Of a stretch of DNA of 64,000 nucleotides, positions 1-12,376 are shown one piece after another. The stretch spans positions 62,001 through 126,000 of the forward strand of contig DAICXZ010000022.1 of NCBI GenBank assembly GCA_027311945.1, written 5' to 3'. The DNA is from Erythrobacter sp. Its GTDB lineage: Bacteria > Pseudomonadota > Alphaproteobacteria > Sphingomonadales > Sphingomonadaceae. Position 1 is the first letter of the stretch; every line of letters begins with the position of its first letter. The translations under genes and the position numbers were made by a program. The notes below the pieces were generated by a model. The model made no database searches, had not been told where the DNA came from, and worked only from the letters and a program-made list of their open reading frames with translations.

Positions 1-1074
1 CGCTTCATCAACCAGAGACGATGCGCTGGCAGGATGGGAAACGCCGATTTCAGCCTCATTCGCGATCCAGCCCGAAGCGAATACCGCAAGGATAGCGGCA
101 GCCTTGGCCCACCGATTGCGCGAGCGGTTGTCGTTCGCGGCAGAGGTTGCCTGCACCCTGGCCGGTTCAGCAGCCGCTTGCTCGCTCGCGGATTGAGCCG
201 ACCAGTTCTCGCTGTAATAACGGGCAAAAAACGGGTCGAGATTGCGGTCGATGTAGTCGTCGACAAAGGCGATGTCTTCCGCCGTCAGATAATCGACGTA
301 GCCACCGACCTTTCCGCGGCGAACCTTGAAGCTTTCCGGATTGTTCGGATCGGCAGGGCGAAGGCGCTCGTGCTTGAAGCTGTCCTGCAACTCAGCCTTG
401 CGCATGTTGCGGAACGAGCCCTTTTCGACAATCTCATCGACCAGTTCGGCGCTCGGATCGGGCAGGCCGAAGAACTTGGCAGAATCCCGGATCACCTTTC
501 GCGGATCGCTCTGCATATCCTCGTAGGTGATCCAGAGAAAGTCGCGCGGCACGGACCGCGCCTGCGCCCAGGCGTTGTAAAACGCCACGATGGCATCGAT
601 GCTGCCCTTCTCACAACGCAGATAGGTCGAGATGTCGCAATCGATCACCTTCATCCTGTTCTTGGCGTCAAAGTAGTAGGAAACCAGAACGTCGCGAGGG
701 TCGCGGGTGAGCAGCAGCACCTTCTTTCTGCGATAGAACGACTTGTTCCACTCGACATCGCGCCCGAACTTCAGATTGGGATAATCATCGTGCGTAAACC
801 CGATGTTCGGGATGCCGGGCGAGAGCTTCCAGAAATGCTGAAGCTCCATGGGATTATCGACCTTGAGGCCGAACTGCGCACAGGCCATGCTCCCGAACAT
901 GGTGCGAAACCATGTCCGACCGGACTTGGGATAGGAGAGGACATAGCCATCCCTCGCCCAGGCGCTCGCCGAACGGCGCATTGCCAGCAATATGCCCTTG
1001 TTCTTGATCGAGCGCGGCAGCAACACCTCACCTGCGGAAAAGGCGAAGTCCCGGAACATCGTGCGTAATGTCAT
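1..1074 (-). CDS. Sulfotransferase family protein, partial (runs off left edge), with C-terminal TM/anti-sigma-like tail
   Basis: Open minus frame from ATG at 1074 to position 1 (absent from the ORF track because it has no stop in the window). Translation MTLRTMFRDFAF...YVLSYPKSGRTWFRTMFGSM...KVLLLTRDPRDVLVSYYFD has PAPS-binding 5'-PSB (YPKSGRTW) and 3'-PB-like motifs. Confidence 0.85.
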   Translation of the reverse strand, partial: MTLRTMFRDFAFSAGEVLLPRSIKNKGILLAMRRSASAWARDGYVLSYPKSGRTWFRTMFGSMACAQFGLKVDNPMELQHFWKLSPGIPNIGFTHDDYPNLKFGRDVEWNKSFYRRKKVLLLTRDPRDVLVSYYFDAKNRMKVIDCDISTYLRCEKGSIDAIVAFYNAWAQARSVPRDFLWITYEDMQSDPRKVIRDSAKFFGLPDPSAELVDEIVEKGSFRNMRKAELQDSFKHERLRPADPNNPESFKVRRGKVGGYVDYLTAEDIAFVDDYIDRNLDPFFARYYSENWSAQSASEQAAAEPARVQATSAANDNRSRNRWAKAAAILAVFASGWIANEAEIGVSHPASASSLVDEA

Positions 1075-1745
1075 CTGACTGATTCCCAATCCTGTTGAGC
1101 GATGGGCTGGCCGATGCCCCCGGCCATTTAAATCCTACGCTAATGTAGCGAAGGCCATACTCAGGAGGACCGGTTTGGCAAGCGGAGCCGGTGCCAAGTC
1201 GGCCTGATTGGTAGCTTGAAACGCTATCCGGTCACTGCCGGGGGCATGGGTTTGCAAAAGTGTGCCACTTAGAGACGTTTAGCGTAAAGTTCGTCGGCGG
1301 CCGAGTCTCGAAATTCCAACGTCCTTTTGTGCGATGATCGCCCGAAGCCGGCGTTGGTTTTGTTGCCAGGAGCTGCCGCCTTCTCCGGAAAATCGCCGCT
1401 GTTGGGGTGTCATTCCGGGCGTGATCGAGTTTCGGCGCGGTCGCTGGTGGGGCTCGCGAGCACAGGCGAACTGCGGATCGTCCGCGGCGGGCGGCGAGCC
1501 GGGCGCGGTCATATAGCTTGTGCGCTGACGCGCTGGTGGGCGCGGGGGGGTGTCAGTAATGGGTCGCTGTGGGCGAGCGGGCTTATTCGGGGACTCGGAC
1601 ATCTGCCAGTGTGGAGCAGATTTGGGGGTTTGTAGGAAAGGGGCTTTCTCTGCTGCTAACTGCCACCTTCCCCCTGTCGTAACAAGTTGACGCGAGGATT
1701 CACCTTGAGTTAGGCGGAAAAGTGGCACGCAAAAAACAATTGTAG

Positions 1746-2978
1746 TTAGCTCGCGGAAGTCGTTGTAAAACGGCCGTATAGCTCTTCGCAGAGCGAAGTT
1801 ATAATTCGTTGAGTGCCATTGACTATACTGGCAAGCCAGCCGATCTTCCGCATGGCCCAATCGAACCAGAAGCTCAGCGCGATAATTGCGATCATCAAAG
1901 CGGTCGCAAGACCTAGTGCCGAACCACTGCTCTGGGGCTTGATCACAACACAATACAGCAGAATATTGCCAAAGGCGAAGGTAAAGAGGCTTGTGCGCCC
2001 AAAGAACGCTAGGACTCGCCATTCGCGGTCCGTCCAAACCGCTGTTGTAAGAAGCACCGATGCGGCCGTCAGAACGGATGCGCAAAGCACTCCGACTAGA
2101 AAATAGAGTGGATGCTCTGCGATCCGAAGGGACAAATTTCCAAGACTTCGGACGGTTTCGTGGTCGAGCATTATAAAAAGTAGCGAGACCGGGATGCCCG
2201 CGCCCAAAAGAAGAAGTGTCGCTTTGTGACGAATATCCTCACTCCGGGGCTGTGCTTTGTTCGGGCCAATGAGAAACTTCCCTATGACCATGCCTGCGAG
2301 CACCAAGGTGATACCGCGCATGATTGACGGTCCCCCAAGCTGGGCCTCACCTAAACCAAAAAGGAACTTCCAAAGCCGCCCAACTTCTATGGGCATGTTG
2401 GACCCAGCGGGAGTGGGAAGGGATATAAATAGAGGGTATAGCAGATGGATGGCAATCGCTCCAACTGTCAGTGCGACGAGGCCAAAGCGTTGACGCGCCC
2501 ATATCAGGATTGGGGCTATTGCCAGCACAACTACGTAGAACTTGAGGATATCCGTGAAGGGCGTGACGCCAAGCATCAATATTGTGGCGATCGAGAACTT
2601 CGCCGAGTAATCATCGCGTGTCAGAAAAAGTACTACGACGGAGAGGCAGTACAGGAGCCAGCACTGGGCGGCGCGTGACAACAGCCTTGTGGAGGTTGCC
2701 CTTCTCGCGCCTGGACCAAAGCGTGGGAGGTAAACGATCTCCAACATGGTTCCGAACAGCACGATAAAGGTCGGGGTCGCAGAGGCCATCGCCACGCGGA
2801 GCGCTGTAACCCAGGCACCACGATAGAATTCTCCCAAATACGCGACAACCCAGACGTGACTCGCCATCGCCAACAGTATTGCGATCGAACGCGCAAGATC
2901 AATGCCGACAATCCGGGTCCGTTTGAAGGGCGGGGCGGTGAAGGCATTCTGGGTCATTGTTTTCGTTGCGGAAGTCAT
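1746..2978 (-). CDS. Multi-TM acyltransferase-like membrane protein (OpgC/acyltransferase-3 type)
   Basis: ORF with start at MTSATKTMTQN; RIVGIDLARSIAILLAMASHVWV opening and about 10 hydrophobic segments typical of membrane acyltransferases. Confidence 0.6.
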   Translation of the reverse strand: MTSATKTMTQNAFTAPPFKRTRIVGIDLARSIAILLAMASHVWVVAYLGEFYRGAWVTALRVAMASATPTFIVLFGTMLEIVYLPRFGPGARRATSTRLLSRAAQCWLLYCLSVVVLFLTRDDYSAKFSIATILMLGVTPFTDILKFYVVVLAIAPILIWARQRFGLVALTVGAIAIHLLYPLFISLPTPAGSNMPIEVGRLWKFLFGLGEAQLGGPSIMRGITLVLAGMVIGKFLIGPNKAQPRSEDIRHKATLLLLGAGIPVSLLFIMLDHETVRSLGNLSLRIAEHPLYFLVGVLCASVLTAASVLLTTAVWTDREWRVLAFFGRTSLFTFAFGNILLYCVVIKPQSSGSALGLATALMIAIIALSFWFDWAMRKIGWLASIVNGTQRIITSLCEELYGRFTTTSAS

Positions 2979-3178
2979 TGAGTGAGGGCCTTGCTGCTTC
3001 GTCCCGTTTAATGATTTGCATCTTGCGAAAATCGCCGACCTCAGGTCATGATTCGATAAAGAATACCAAGATAACATGTGATCGTAGCCCATTAATCGAT
3101 CGAGAGGTCAAGCGGTGACTAGGTCAAACCTTTGCAAGCATGGTCGCCGTGGGAAGAGCCAGCGGCTAGCCAACAGGC

Positions 3179-3643
3179 ATGAACGGGAAAGTCCAAGCGC
3201 ATCGTTTCGGTCATCACGCTCTTGCTGTTCTGGGCGCAGCCACGGTCGGGTCGACTATATTCTCGCTAGTCTGGACCGCTGGATTGGGGCTGGCGGCAGC
3301 TGAGCAGTGGCGCGGACTAGGGTGGTTGGCGACTATGGCGGTGCTTTTCTGGCTTGGCACATTCATGATCGCACTGCCGAGCGCCGGGAATGTGTTTTCA
3401 GTTTTCTGGCCTGTGATCCGACGTAAGACTGTGGCTGCCAATTGTATCTGCGTGCTGTCGGGCGCGACTATGGGCTTGATCATCGCTCCCACGGCAAGTT
3501 CGGGCGCGCGCGGTGCCTCTTTGCCGCAGCTGGCCATCTTTGCAGCGTTTGGGGCAACGGTTGCAGTGTCCTATCTGGTCATCGTCAATCGGTTTGGCCG
3601 GAAGGTCGGTCTTGTCGTCGACCCCGCAATTTTCGCCGATTGA
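3179..3643 (+). CDS. Small hypothetical membrane protein
   Basis: 154-aa ORF with about four hydrophobic segments; no recognised family. Confidence 0.5.
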   Translation: MNGKVQAHRFGHHALAVLGAATVGSTIFSLVWTAGLGLAAAEQWRGLGWLATMAVLFWLGTFMIALPSAGNVFSVFWPVIRRKTVAANCICVLSGATMGLIIAPTASSGARGASLPQLAIFAAFGATVAVSYLVIVNRFGRKVGLVVDPAIFAD

Positions 3644-4030
3644 GCATCCTTGAGGTGTGACTGGCGAAATCGTCGGCCCGTCCACAGTCTCCAACAGACG
3701 CTAGGAGCGCACCCCGGCACGGCCTTCTCCTCTTGACCCGCGCCCAACACCCCGCTAATGGCCCGCCCTTCGCAGGTCCGTCCGCAAGGTCGGCTTTGCA
3801 ATCATAGAGCTGAACATTGTCGGCCCCGTCCCTAGGCTAACGCAAAGGGGCAGTCGGCAAAGTAACCCGGTCTTCTGGCTGTGCCAGCACTCCGGGTGGA
3901 GCGTTTCAGGCTCGCGCGATAAATGCTCGCTTGTCCCTCGCGGCAGGCAGCTTCGCACGATCCCGATACATTCCACCCGGAACGCTGTTTCAACCCGGTG
4001 ACCAATTAGGGTCCGGGTCAACACCCAAGC

Positions 4031-4147
4031 CCGCTCGCCCTGAGCTTGTCGGAAGCGAAAGCTGATCGGCAAGATCAACGGCTGTTCTTGTTCGTAGTGC
4101 CTGGTCCGGAAGGGAAGGGCGATGCTTCGACAAGCTCAGCATGAGCG
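4031..4147. repeat. REP-like inverted pair upstream of rpsL
   Basis: ccgctcgccctgagcttgtcggaagcg ... gcttcgacaagctcagcatgagcgg; the arms are inverted copies. Confidence 0.75.
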
Positions 4148-4193
4148 GATTTGGAAAGGTGGCCTTGTCCCGCAACCCGCACGAAGGATATCA

Positions 4194-4565
4194 ATGCCTA
4201 CGATCAACCAGCTGGTCCGCAAGGGCCGCCATCCCATCGTCAAGAAGTCGAAGTCGGCGGCGATGGATTCGAACCCGCAGAAGCGCGGCGTTTGCACCCG
4301 CGTTTACACCACCACTCCGAAGAAGCCGAACTCGGCTCTGCGCAAGGTGGCCAAGATCCGTCTCACCAACAAGCGTGAGATCATCGCCTACATTCCGGGC
4401 GAGGGCCACAACCTGCAGGAGCACTCGGTGGTGCTGATCCGCGGCGGCCGTGTGCGCGACCTTCCCGGTGTGCGTTACCACGTGCTGCGCGGCGTTCTCG
4501 ACACGCAGGGCGTGAAGGACCGCAAGCAGAGCCGTTCGAAGTACGGCGCCAAGCGGCCCAAGTAA
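4194..4565 (+). CDS. rpsL: 30S ribosomal protein S12
   Basis: [57 protein letters not shown]. Confidence 0.98.
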   Translation: MPTINQLVRKGRHPIVKKSKSAAMDSNPQKRGVCTRVYTTTPKKPNSALRKVAKIRLTNKREIIAYIPGEGHNLQEHSVVLIRGGRVRDLPGVRYHVLRGVLDTQGVKDRKQSRSKYGAKRPK

Positions 4566-4692
4566 GTTTGTCGCGGCGGCGGGCCGCTCCCCCATCAGGC
4601 TATCCTGCGCGGGTGGCCCAAGGTGGTTGGGAGAGGGTGCTGCCGCAAGGAAGCCCCGGATGGGGCTGACGCATTCCGAAGGAATTTGAAAC

Positions 4693-5163
4693 ATGTCACG
4701 TCGTCGTCGTCCCGAAAAGCGGGAAATCCTGCCTGATCCGAAGTTCGGAGATCAGGTCCTGTCGAAGTTCATGAACAACCTCATGCTTGACGGCAAGAAG
4801 GCCGTTGCCGAAGGTATCGTCTACACCGCGCTCGACACCGTCGAGGCCCGCGCCAAGACCGATCCGGTGCAGGTGTTCCACGATGCGCTCGAGAACGTGA
4901 AGCCGCAGGTCGAGGTGCGTTCGCGCCGCGTCGGTGGTGCCACCTATCAGGTGCCGGTCGAGGTTCGCCCCGAGCGCGGCCAGGCGCTGGCCATCCGCTG
5001 GCTGATCTCGGCCGCGCGCGGCCGGGCCGAAACCACCATGTCGGCCCGCCTCTCGGGCGAGCTGATGGACGCCGCCAACAACCGCGGCAACGCGGTCAAG
5101 AAGCGCGAAGACACGCACCGTATGGCCGATGCCAACCGTGCCTTCTCGCACTATCGCTGGTAA
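4693..5163 (+). CDS. rpsG: 30S ribosomal protein S7
   Basis: [40 protein letters not shown]. Confidence 0.98.
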   Translation: MSRRRRPEKREILPDPKFGDQVLSKFMNNLMLDGKKAVAEGIVYTALDTVEARAKTDPVQVFHDALENVKPQVEVRSRRVGGATYQVPVEVRPERGQALAIRWLISAARGRAETTMSARLSGELMDAANNRGNAVKKREDTHRMADANRAFSHYRW

Positions 5164-5173
5164 GATGCTGAAC

Positions 5174-5208
5174 CGGCCCGCCGCCACGCGTTTGTGGATG
5201 GCGGGCCG
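5174..5208 (+). promoter_or_regulatory. Strong hairpin in rpsG-fusA spacer
   Basis: CGGCCCGCC...GGCGGGCCG 9-bp stem plus inner CCAC/GTGG; no U-tract. Confidence 0.5.
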
Positions 5209-5291
5209 TCAGGTCTTCAAGCTGACACATTAATAGCCATATGGGGCGCGCTTCGGACGTCTGAAGTCCCCCAACGCTCAAGGAATTCATT

Positions 5292-7385
<2,094 letters not shown>

Positions 7386-7404
7386 GGCAGGTTCAACGTT
7401 TAGG

Positions 7405-7434
7405 GGCGGGCGCCTGATTCAGCAGGTGCCCGCC
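7405..7434 (+). promoter_or_regulatory. Strong hairpin in fusA-tuf spacer
   Basis: GGCGGGCGCCTG-attcag-CAGGTGCCCGCC, 12 bp with one G-U pair. Confidence 0.5.
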
Positions 7435-7478
7435 TGATCTTGAAGCAAATCAGATTCGAACAAGAAGGTTATTGGAAA

Positions 7479-8654
7479 ATGGCAAAGGCAAAATTCGAGC
7501 GGAACAAGCCGCACTGCAACATCGGCACCATCGGTCACGTCGACCATGGCAAGACCACGCTGACCGCTGCAATCACCAAGGTGCAGGGCGCAGCTGTTGA
7601 TTTCGCAAACATCGACAAGGCTCCTGAAGAGCGCGAGCGCGGCATCACCATCTCGACCGCCCACGTGGAATACGAGACTGACGCCCGTCACTATGCGCAC
7701 GTCGACTGCCCGGGCCACGCTGACTATGTGAAGAACATGATCACCGGTGCCGCCCAGATGGACGGCGCGATCCTCGTGGTGAACGCTGCTGACGGCCCGA
7801 TGCCGCAGACCCGTGAGCACATCCTGCTTGCCCGTCAGGTCGGCGTGCCGCAGCTGGTCGTGTACCTGAACAAGGTCGATCAGGTCGATGACGAGGAAAT
7901 CCTCGAGCTGGTCGAAATGGAAGTGCGCGAGCTGCTCTCGTCGTACGACTTCGACGGTGACAACATTCCGATCATCAAGGGTTCGGCTCTGGCCGCTCTC
8001 GAAGGCCGTGACGAAGAAATCGGCGAGAAGTCGATCAAGGCTCTGATGGACGCTGTTGACAGCTACATCCCGCAGCCCGAGCGTCCGGTGGACAAGAGCT
8101 TCCTGATGCCGATCGAAGACGTGTTCTCGATCTCGGGTCGCGGCACCGTGGTGACCGGCCGTGTGGAATCGGGCATTGTGAACGTTGGCGACGAAGTCGA
8201 AATCGTCGGCATCAAGGACACCCAGAAGACCACCGTCACCGGCGTGGAAATGTTCCGCAAGCTGCTCGATCGTGGTGAAGCTGGCGACAACATCGGCGCC
8301 CTGATCCGCGGCATCGGCCGTGACGACGTCGAGCGTGGCCAGGTGCTGTGCAAGCCGGGTTCGGTCAGCCCGCACACCGACTTCGAAGCCGAGGTCTATG
8401 TGCTGTCGAAGGACGAAGGTGGCCGTCACACCCCGTTCTTCGCCAACTACCGTCCGCAGTTCTACTTCCGCACCACCGACGTGACCGGTGAAGTGGTTCT
8501 GCCGGAAGGCACCGAGATGGTCATGCCCGGCGACAACGTGTCGATCGGCGTGAAGCTCATCGCCCCGATCGCCATGGACGAAGGCCTGCGCTTCGCCATC
8601 CGCGAAGGCGGCCGCACCGTCGGCTCGGGCGTGGTCTCGAAGATCACCAAGTAA
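7479..8654 (+). CDS. tuf: Elongation factor Tu
   Basis: [34 protein letters not shown]. Confidence 0.98.
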   Translation: MAKAKFERNKPHCNIGTIGHVDHGKTTLTAAITKVQGAAVDFANIDKAPEERERGITISTAHVEYETDARHYAHVDCPGHADYVKNMITGAAQMDGAILVVNAADGPMPQTREHILLARQVGVPQLVVYLNKVDQVDDEEILELVEMEVRELLSSYDFDGDNIPIIKGSALAALEGRDEEIGEKSIKALMDAVDSYIPQPERPVDKSFLMPIEDVFSISGRGTVVTGRVESGIVNVGDEVEIVGIKDTQKTTVTGVEMFRKLLDRGEAGDNIGALIRGIGRDDVERGQVLCKPGSVSPHTDFEAEVYVLSKDEGGRHTPFFANYRPQFYFRTTDVTGEVVLPEGTEMVMPGDNVSIGVKLIAPIAMDEGLRFAIREGGRTVGSGVVSKITK

Positions 8655-8693
8655 GCCTGTCGCGCCCCTCGGGGCGCCAGGATAAAAAAGAGC

Positions 8694-8728
8694 GGCCCGG
8701 TTCACTTAGGTGAGCCGGGCCTCTTTTT
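8694..8728 (+). terminator. Intrinsic terminator after tuf
   Basis: ggcccggttcac-ttag-gtgagccgggcc followed by tcttttt. Confidence 0.9.
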
Positions 8729-8797
8729 ATGTGAGCGGAATTTCCCCCTTCCTGTCGCAAAAGTGAAAGGTAAGGGGGCAATTGCCCGATTTTCGGG

Positions 8798-8826
8798 TTG
8801 TCAGTTCGGGCCAAGGCCCGTATAGG
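8798..8826 (+). promoter_or_regulatory. Predicted sigma70-type promoter for the S10 operon
   Basis: TTGTCA - 17 nt - TATAGG, followed by an untranslated leader before rpsJ. Confidence 0.65.
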
Positions 8827-8836
8827 CGCGTTCACA

Positions 8837-8924
8837 GAGAGAGATTCGTCTCTCTCGCAACGAATTCATGCATGAGGCCGCCCTGTCCGGTTGTACCGGA
8901 AAGTGGGGCGGGCTTTTGTTTTTT
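8837..8924 (+). promoter_or_regulatory. rpsJ leader: UUCG-loop hairpin plus terminator-like hairpin with U-tract (candidate attenuator)
   Basis: GAGAGAGA-TTCG-TCTCTCTC (8837-8856); CCGCCC..TCCGGT-TGT-ACCGGA..GGGCGG (8878-8911) then cttttgtttttt. Confidence 0.55.
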
Positions 8925-8990
8925 GGTGGGAAGTATCCCCGTCGCAAGAACGGGCTCTTCCTTGGCTCTTTCGCATCGGTAGTTGGAATT

Positions 8991-9302
8991 ATGGACGCTC
9001 AGAACATCCGCATTCGTCTCAAGGCCTTTGATCACCGTGTGCTTGATCAGGCGACTGGCGAAATCGCAGATACCGCACGCCGCACCGGCGCGCTGATCCG
9101 GGGTCCGATTCCTCTCCCGACGCGCATCGAGAAGTTCACTGTGAACCGCGGCCCGCACATCGACAAGAAGTCGCGCGAGCAGTTCGAGGTGCGCACCTAC
9201 AAGCGGCTGCTGGACATCGTGCAGCCGAACGCCCAGACGGTCGACGCGCTGATGAAGCTCGATCTGGCCGCTGGCGTGAACGTCGAGATCAAGCTCGCTT
9301 AA
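8991..9302 (+). CDS. rpsJ: 30S ribosomal protein S10
   Basis: [34 protein letters not shown]. Confidence 0.98.
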   Translation: MDAQNIRIRLKAFDHRVLDQATGEIADTARRTGALIRGPIPLPTRIEKFTVNRGPHIDKKSREQFEVRTYKRLLDIVQPNAQTVDALMKLDLAAGVNVEIKLA

Positions 9303-9551
9303 GCGAGAAACGCCCCGGCATCAGGCCGGGTGCTCCGGCTCCGACAAGGGGCCGTGAAGACAGAGCCCGGTGAAACGCCGCCGGGACACAAGGGATACCA
9401 CCGGAGGGTTCCTCCTTCGGGTTTGCGTCCCCCGTCTTAGTCCTTCCTTTCGGGGAAGGGCGCTTCAGCCCGGACGGGGCTCGCTTCTTACAACAGGGCT
9501 GGGCACGCACCTGGGGATGGTCTCCTTGTGCCTCTGTAAGGAGTTAGGATC

Positions 9552-10322
9552 ATGCGCACTGGCGTGATCGCGAAGAAAGTCGGGATGACCCGCCTCTTCC
9601 AGGAGGACGGTCGGCACGTGCCGGTCACCGTTCTCTCGTTGGAAGAGTGTCAGGTTACTGCCCACCGCACAGCCGATCGCGACGGCTATTTCTCTGTTCA
9701 GGTCGGCTCCGGCAAGGCCAAGCAGAAGAACGTCAACAAACCGCAGCGCGAAGCTTTTGCGAAGGCCGAAGTTGGTCTGAAGCAGAAGGTCGCCGAGTTC
9801 CGCGTCGAGAACGAAGAGGGCCTGCTTCCGGTCGGCTCGCTTATCTCCGCTGAGCATTTTATCATCGGCCAGTTGGTCGACATCACCGGGCACACCGTTG
9901 GTAAGGGCTTTGCCGGCGCCATGAAGCGTTGGGGCTTCGGTGGTCTGCGCGCTACCCACGGCGTGTCGATCTCGCACCGTTCGCACGGTTCGACCGGTAA
10001 CCGCCAGGATCCCGGCAAGGTGTTCAAGGGCAAGAAGATGGCCGGCCACATGGGCGACCGTCAGCGCACCCAGCAGAACCTCGAAGTGGTTCGCACCGAC
10101 GTCGAACGTGGCCTGATCTTCGTGAAGGGCTCGGTGCCCGGCTCGAAGAATTCGTGGCTGATGGTCAAGGATGCCGTGAAGGTTGCAGCGCCCGAGGGTC
10201 TGCCTTTCCCCGGCGCCGTGATCGACCGTTCGGCTCCCAAGGATGTCGCGCAGCCCGAGGCTGAGGTCGAAGTCACCACCACCGCCGAAGCACCCGCTTC
10301 GGACGAGAACAAGGAGGGCTGA
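9552..10322 (+). CDS. rplC: 50S ribosomal protein L3 (with acidic C-terminal extension)
   Basis: [35 protein letters not shown]. Confidence 0.97.
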   Translation: MRTGVIAKKVGMTRLFQEDGRHVPVTVLSLEECQVTAHRTADRDGYFSVQVGSGKAKQKNVNKPQREAFAKAEVGLKQKVAEFRVENEEGLLPVGSLISAEHFIIGQLVDITGHTVGKGFAGAMKRWGFGGLRATHGVSISHRSHGSTGNRQDPGKVFKGKKMAGHMGDRQRTQQNLEVVRTDVERGLIFVKGSVPGSKNSWLMVKDAVKVAAPEGLPFPGAVIDRSAPKDVAQPEAEVEVTTTAEAPASDENKEG

Positions 10323-10325
10323 TCC

Positions 10326-10949
10326 GTGAAGGTGAAGGTCCAGAAAATTGACGGCGCAGCAGCCGGTGACGTGGAGCTGAATGAGGCCGTTTTCGGCGTC
10401 GCGCCGCGTGCCGACATCCTGCACCGGGTTGTCACCTGGCAGCTTGAGAACCGCCGCGGCACTGCCCGCCCGACGCGTGAGCGGTCGGACGTGGCTCGCA
10501 CCGGCAAGAAGTGGGGCAAGCAGAAGGGTGGTGGTACCGCCCGTCACGGCGACCGTGCAGCTCCGATCTTCATCGGCGGCGGCAAGGCCCACGGTGCCCG
10601 CAAGCGCGAGTTCGAGCAGTCGCTCAACAAGAAGATCCGTGCTCTCGGCCTGAAGATGGCTCTTTCGAGCAAGGCAGCTGGTGGCCTCGTGGTCGTCGAC
10701 AGCCTTGAGCTGAAGGATGCCAAGACCAAGGCTCTCGCCGGTATCTTCGGCAAGAATGGCTGGAACGGCAAGGTGCTCGTGATCGACGGTGAAGCTGTCG
10801 ACGAGGGCTTCCGCAAGGCTGCCGGCAACCTGCCGGGCGTGGACGTGCTCCCGGCTGCCGGCGCCAATGTCTACGACATTCTCAACCACGACACGCTGGT
10901 CCTGACCAAGGACGCTGTCGCCAAGCTGGAGGCGCGTTTCAATGGCTAA
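10326..10949 (+). CDS. rplD: 50S ribosomal protein L4
   Basis: GTG start; [43 protein letters not shown]. Confidence 0.97.
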   Translation: MKVKVQKIDGAAAGDVELNEAVFGVAPRADILHRVVTWQLENRRGTARPTRERSDVARTGKKWGKQKGGGTARHGDRAAPIFIGGGKAHGARKREFEQSLNKKIRALGLKMALSSKAAGGLVVVDSLELKDAKTKALAGIFGKNGWNGKVLVIDGEAVDEGFRKAAGNLPGVDVLPAAGANVYDILNHDTLVLTKDAVAKLEARFNG

Positions 10950-11253
10950 GCAGCAGATCGACGCGCGTCATTACGACGTTATCCTGTCGCCGCACATCAC
11001 CGAGAAGACCACGCTTCTCTCGGAGAACAACGCGGTTGTGTTCAAGGTCGCCGGTTCCGCCACCAAGCCGCAGATCAAGGAGGCCATCGAGGCTCTCTTC
11101 GATCGCAAGGTGAAGGCGGTCAACACGATCGTGAGCAAGGGGAAGACGAAGCGGTGGAAGGGCAAGCCCTACACCCGCACCGACTTCAAGAAGGCGATCG
11201 TGACTCTCGTTGAGGGTCAGGACCCGATCGACATCACCGAAGGTGTGAGCTGA
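10942..11253 (+). CDS. rplW: 50S ribosomal protein L23
   Basis: [44 protein letters not shown]. Confidence 0.97.
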   Translation: MAKQQIDARHYDVILSPHITEKTTLLSENNAVVFKVAGSATKPQIKEAIEALFDRKVKAVNTIVSKGKTKRWKGKPYTRTDFKKAIVTLVEGQDPIDITEGVS

Positions 11254-11257
11254 TCCG

Positions 11258-12094
11258 ATGGCACTGAAGAACTATAACCCGACTAGCCCGGCCCGCCGCG
11301 CGCTTGTCCTCGTCGACAAGACCGGCCTGCACAAGGGCAAGCCCGTCAAGGCGCTGACCGAAGGTAAGCGCAAGACCGGTGGCCGTAACAACAAGGGCCA
11401 TGTGACCAGCCGCGGCATCGCCGGTGGCCACAAGCAGAAGTATCGCTTCATCGACTTCAAGCGTCGCAAGTGGGGCGTTGAGGGCACCGTGGAACGGCTC
11501 GAATACGATCCGAACCGCACCGCTTTCATCGCGCTCATCAAGTACGCCGATGGCGAGCTGGCCTATATCATCGCGCCGAACCGCGTTGCCGTTGGCGACA
11601 AGATCATCGCCGATGAGAAGACCGACACCAAGCCGGGCAACGCCATGTTGCTGGGCCAGATGCCGGTCGGCACGATCTGCCACAACGTCGAGATGAAGCC
11701 GGGCAAGGGCGGTCAGATCGCCCGTTCGGCCGGCACCTATGTGCAGCTCGTCGGTCGCGATCGCGGCATGGTCATCGTTCGCCTGAACTCGGGCGAGCAG
11801 CGCTACCTGCGTGCCGATTGCATGGGCACGGTCGGTTCGGTGTCGAACCCCGACAACCAGAACCAGAACCTCGGCAAGGCCGGGCGCGTCCGTCACATGG
11901 GCCGTCGTCCGCTGACCCGTGGTGTCGCCAAGAACCCGGTCGATCACCCGCACGGTGGTGGTGAAGGCCGGACCTCGGGCGGTCGTCACCCGGTTACTCC
12001 GTGGGGCAAGCCGACCAAGGGCGCGCGTACCCGCAACAACAAGCAGACGGACAAGATGATCATCCGTTCGCGTCACGCCAAGAAGAAGAGGTAA
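11258..12094 (+). CDS. rplB: 50S ribosomal protein L2
   Basis: [20 protein letters not shown]...[23 protein letters not shown]. Confidence 0.98.
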   Translation: MALKNYNPTSPARRALVLVDKTGLHKGKPVKALTEGKRKTGGRNNKGHVTSRGIAGGHKQKYRFIDFKRRKWGVEGTVERLEYDPNRTAFIALIKYADGELAYIIAPNRVAVGDKIIADEKTDTKPGNAMLLGQMPVGTICHNVEMKPGKGGQIARSAGTYVQLVGRDRGMVIVRLNSGEQRYLRADCMGTVGSVSNPDNQNQNLGKAGRVRHMGRRPLTRGVAKNPVDHPHGGGEGRTSGGRHPVTPWGKPTKGARTRNNKQTDKMIIRSRHAKKKR

Positions 12095-12100
12095 GCGAAG

Positions 12101-12376
12101 ATGGCACGTTCCGTCTGGAAAGGTCCGTTCGTCGATCTTCACCTGCTGAAGAAGGCGCAGGAAGCTCAGGAAGCCAGCAACACCAAGCCGATCAAGACCT
12201 GGTCGCGTCGGTCCACTGTGCTCCCCGATTTCGTCGGCCTGACGTTCAACGTCTACAATGGCCACAAGTTCATCCCGGTGTCCGTTTCGGAAGAAATGGT
12301 CGGCCACAAGCTCGGCGAGTTCGCTCCTACGCGTACTTTCCCGGGTCACGCTGCCGACAAGAAGGGTAAGCGCTGA
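12101..12376 (+). CDS. rpsS: 30S ribosomal protein S19
   Basis: [23 protein letters not shown]. Confidence 0.98.
   Translation: MARSVWKGPFVDLHLLKKAQEAQEASNTKPIKTWSRRSTVLPDFVGLTFNVYNGHKFIPVSVSEEMVGHKLGEFAPTRTFPGHAADKKGKR

Noticed and set aside
34-1068. 344-aa + strand ORF
   Set aside because: Antisense to the partial sulfotransferase, which has PAPS-binding motifs.
1279-2085. 268-aa minus ORF overlapping the acyltransferase
   Set aside because: Shadow frame of the acyltransferase continuing into noncoding sequence; no domain motifs.
8868-8990. Upstream in-frame extension of rpsJ ([15 protein letters not shown]...)
   Set aside because: Overlaps the terminator-like leader hairpin; the canonical S10 start is [13 protein letters not shown] at 8991.
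9465-10889. 474-aa minus ORF
   Set aside because: Antisense to rplC/rplD.
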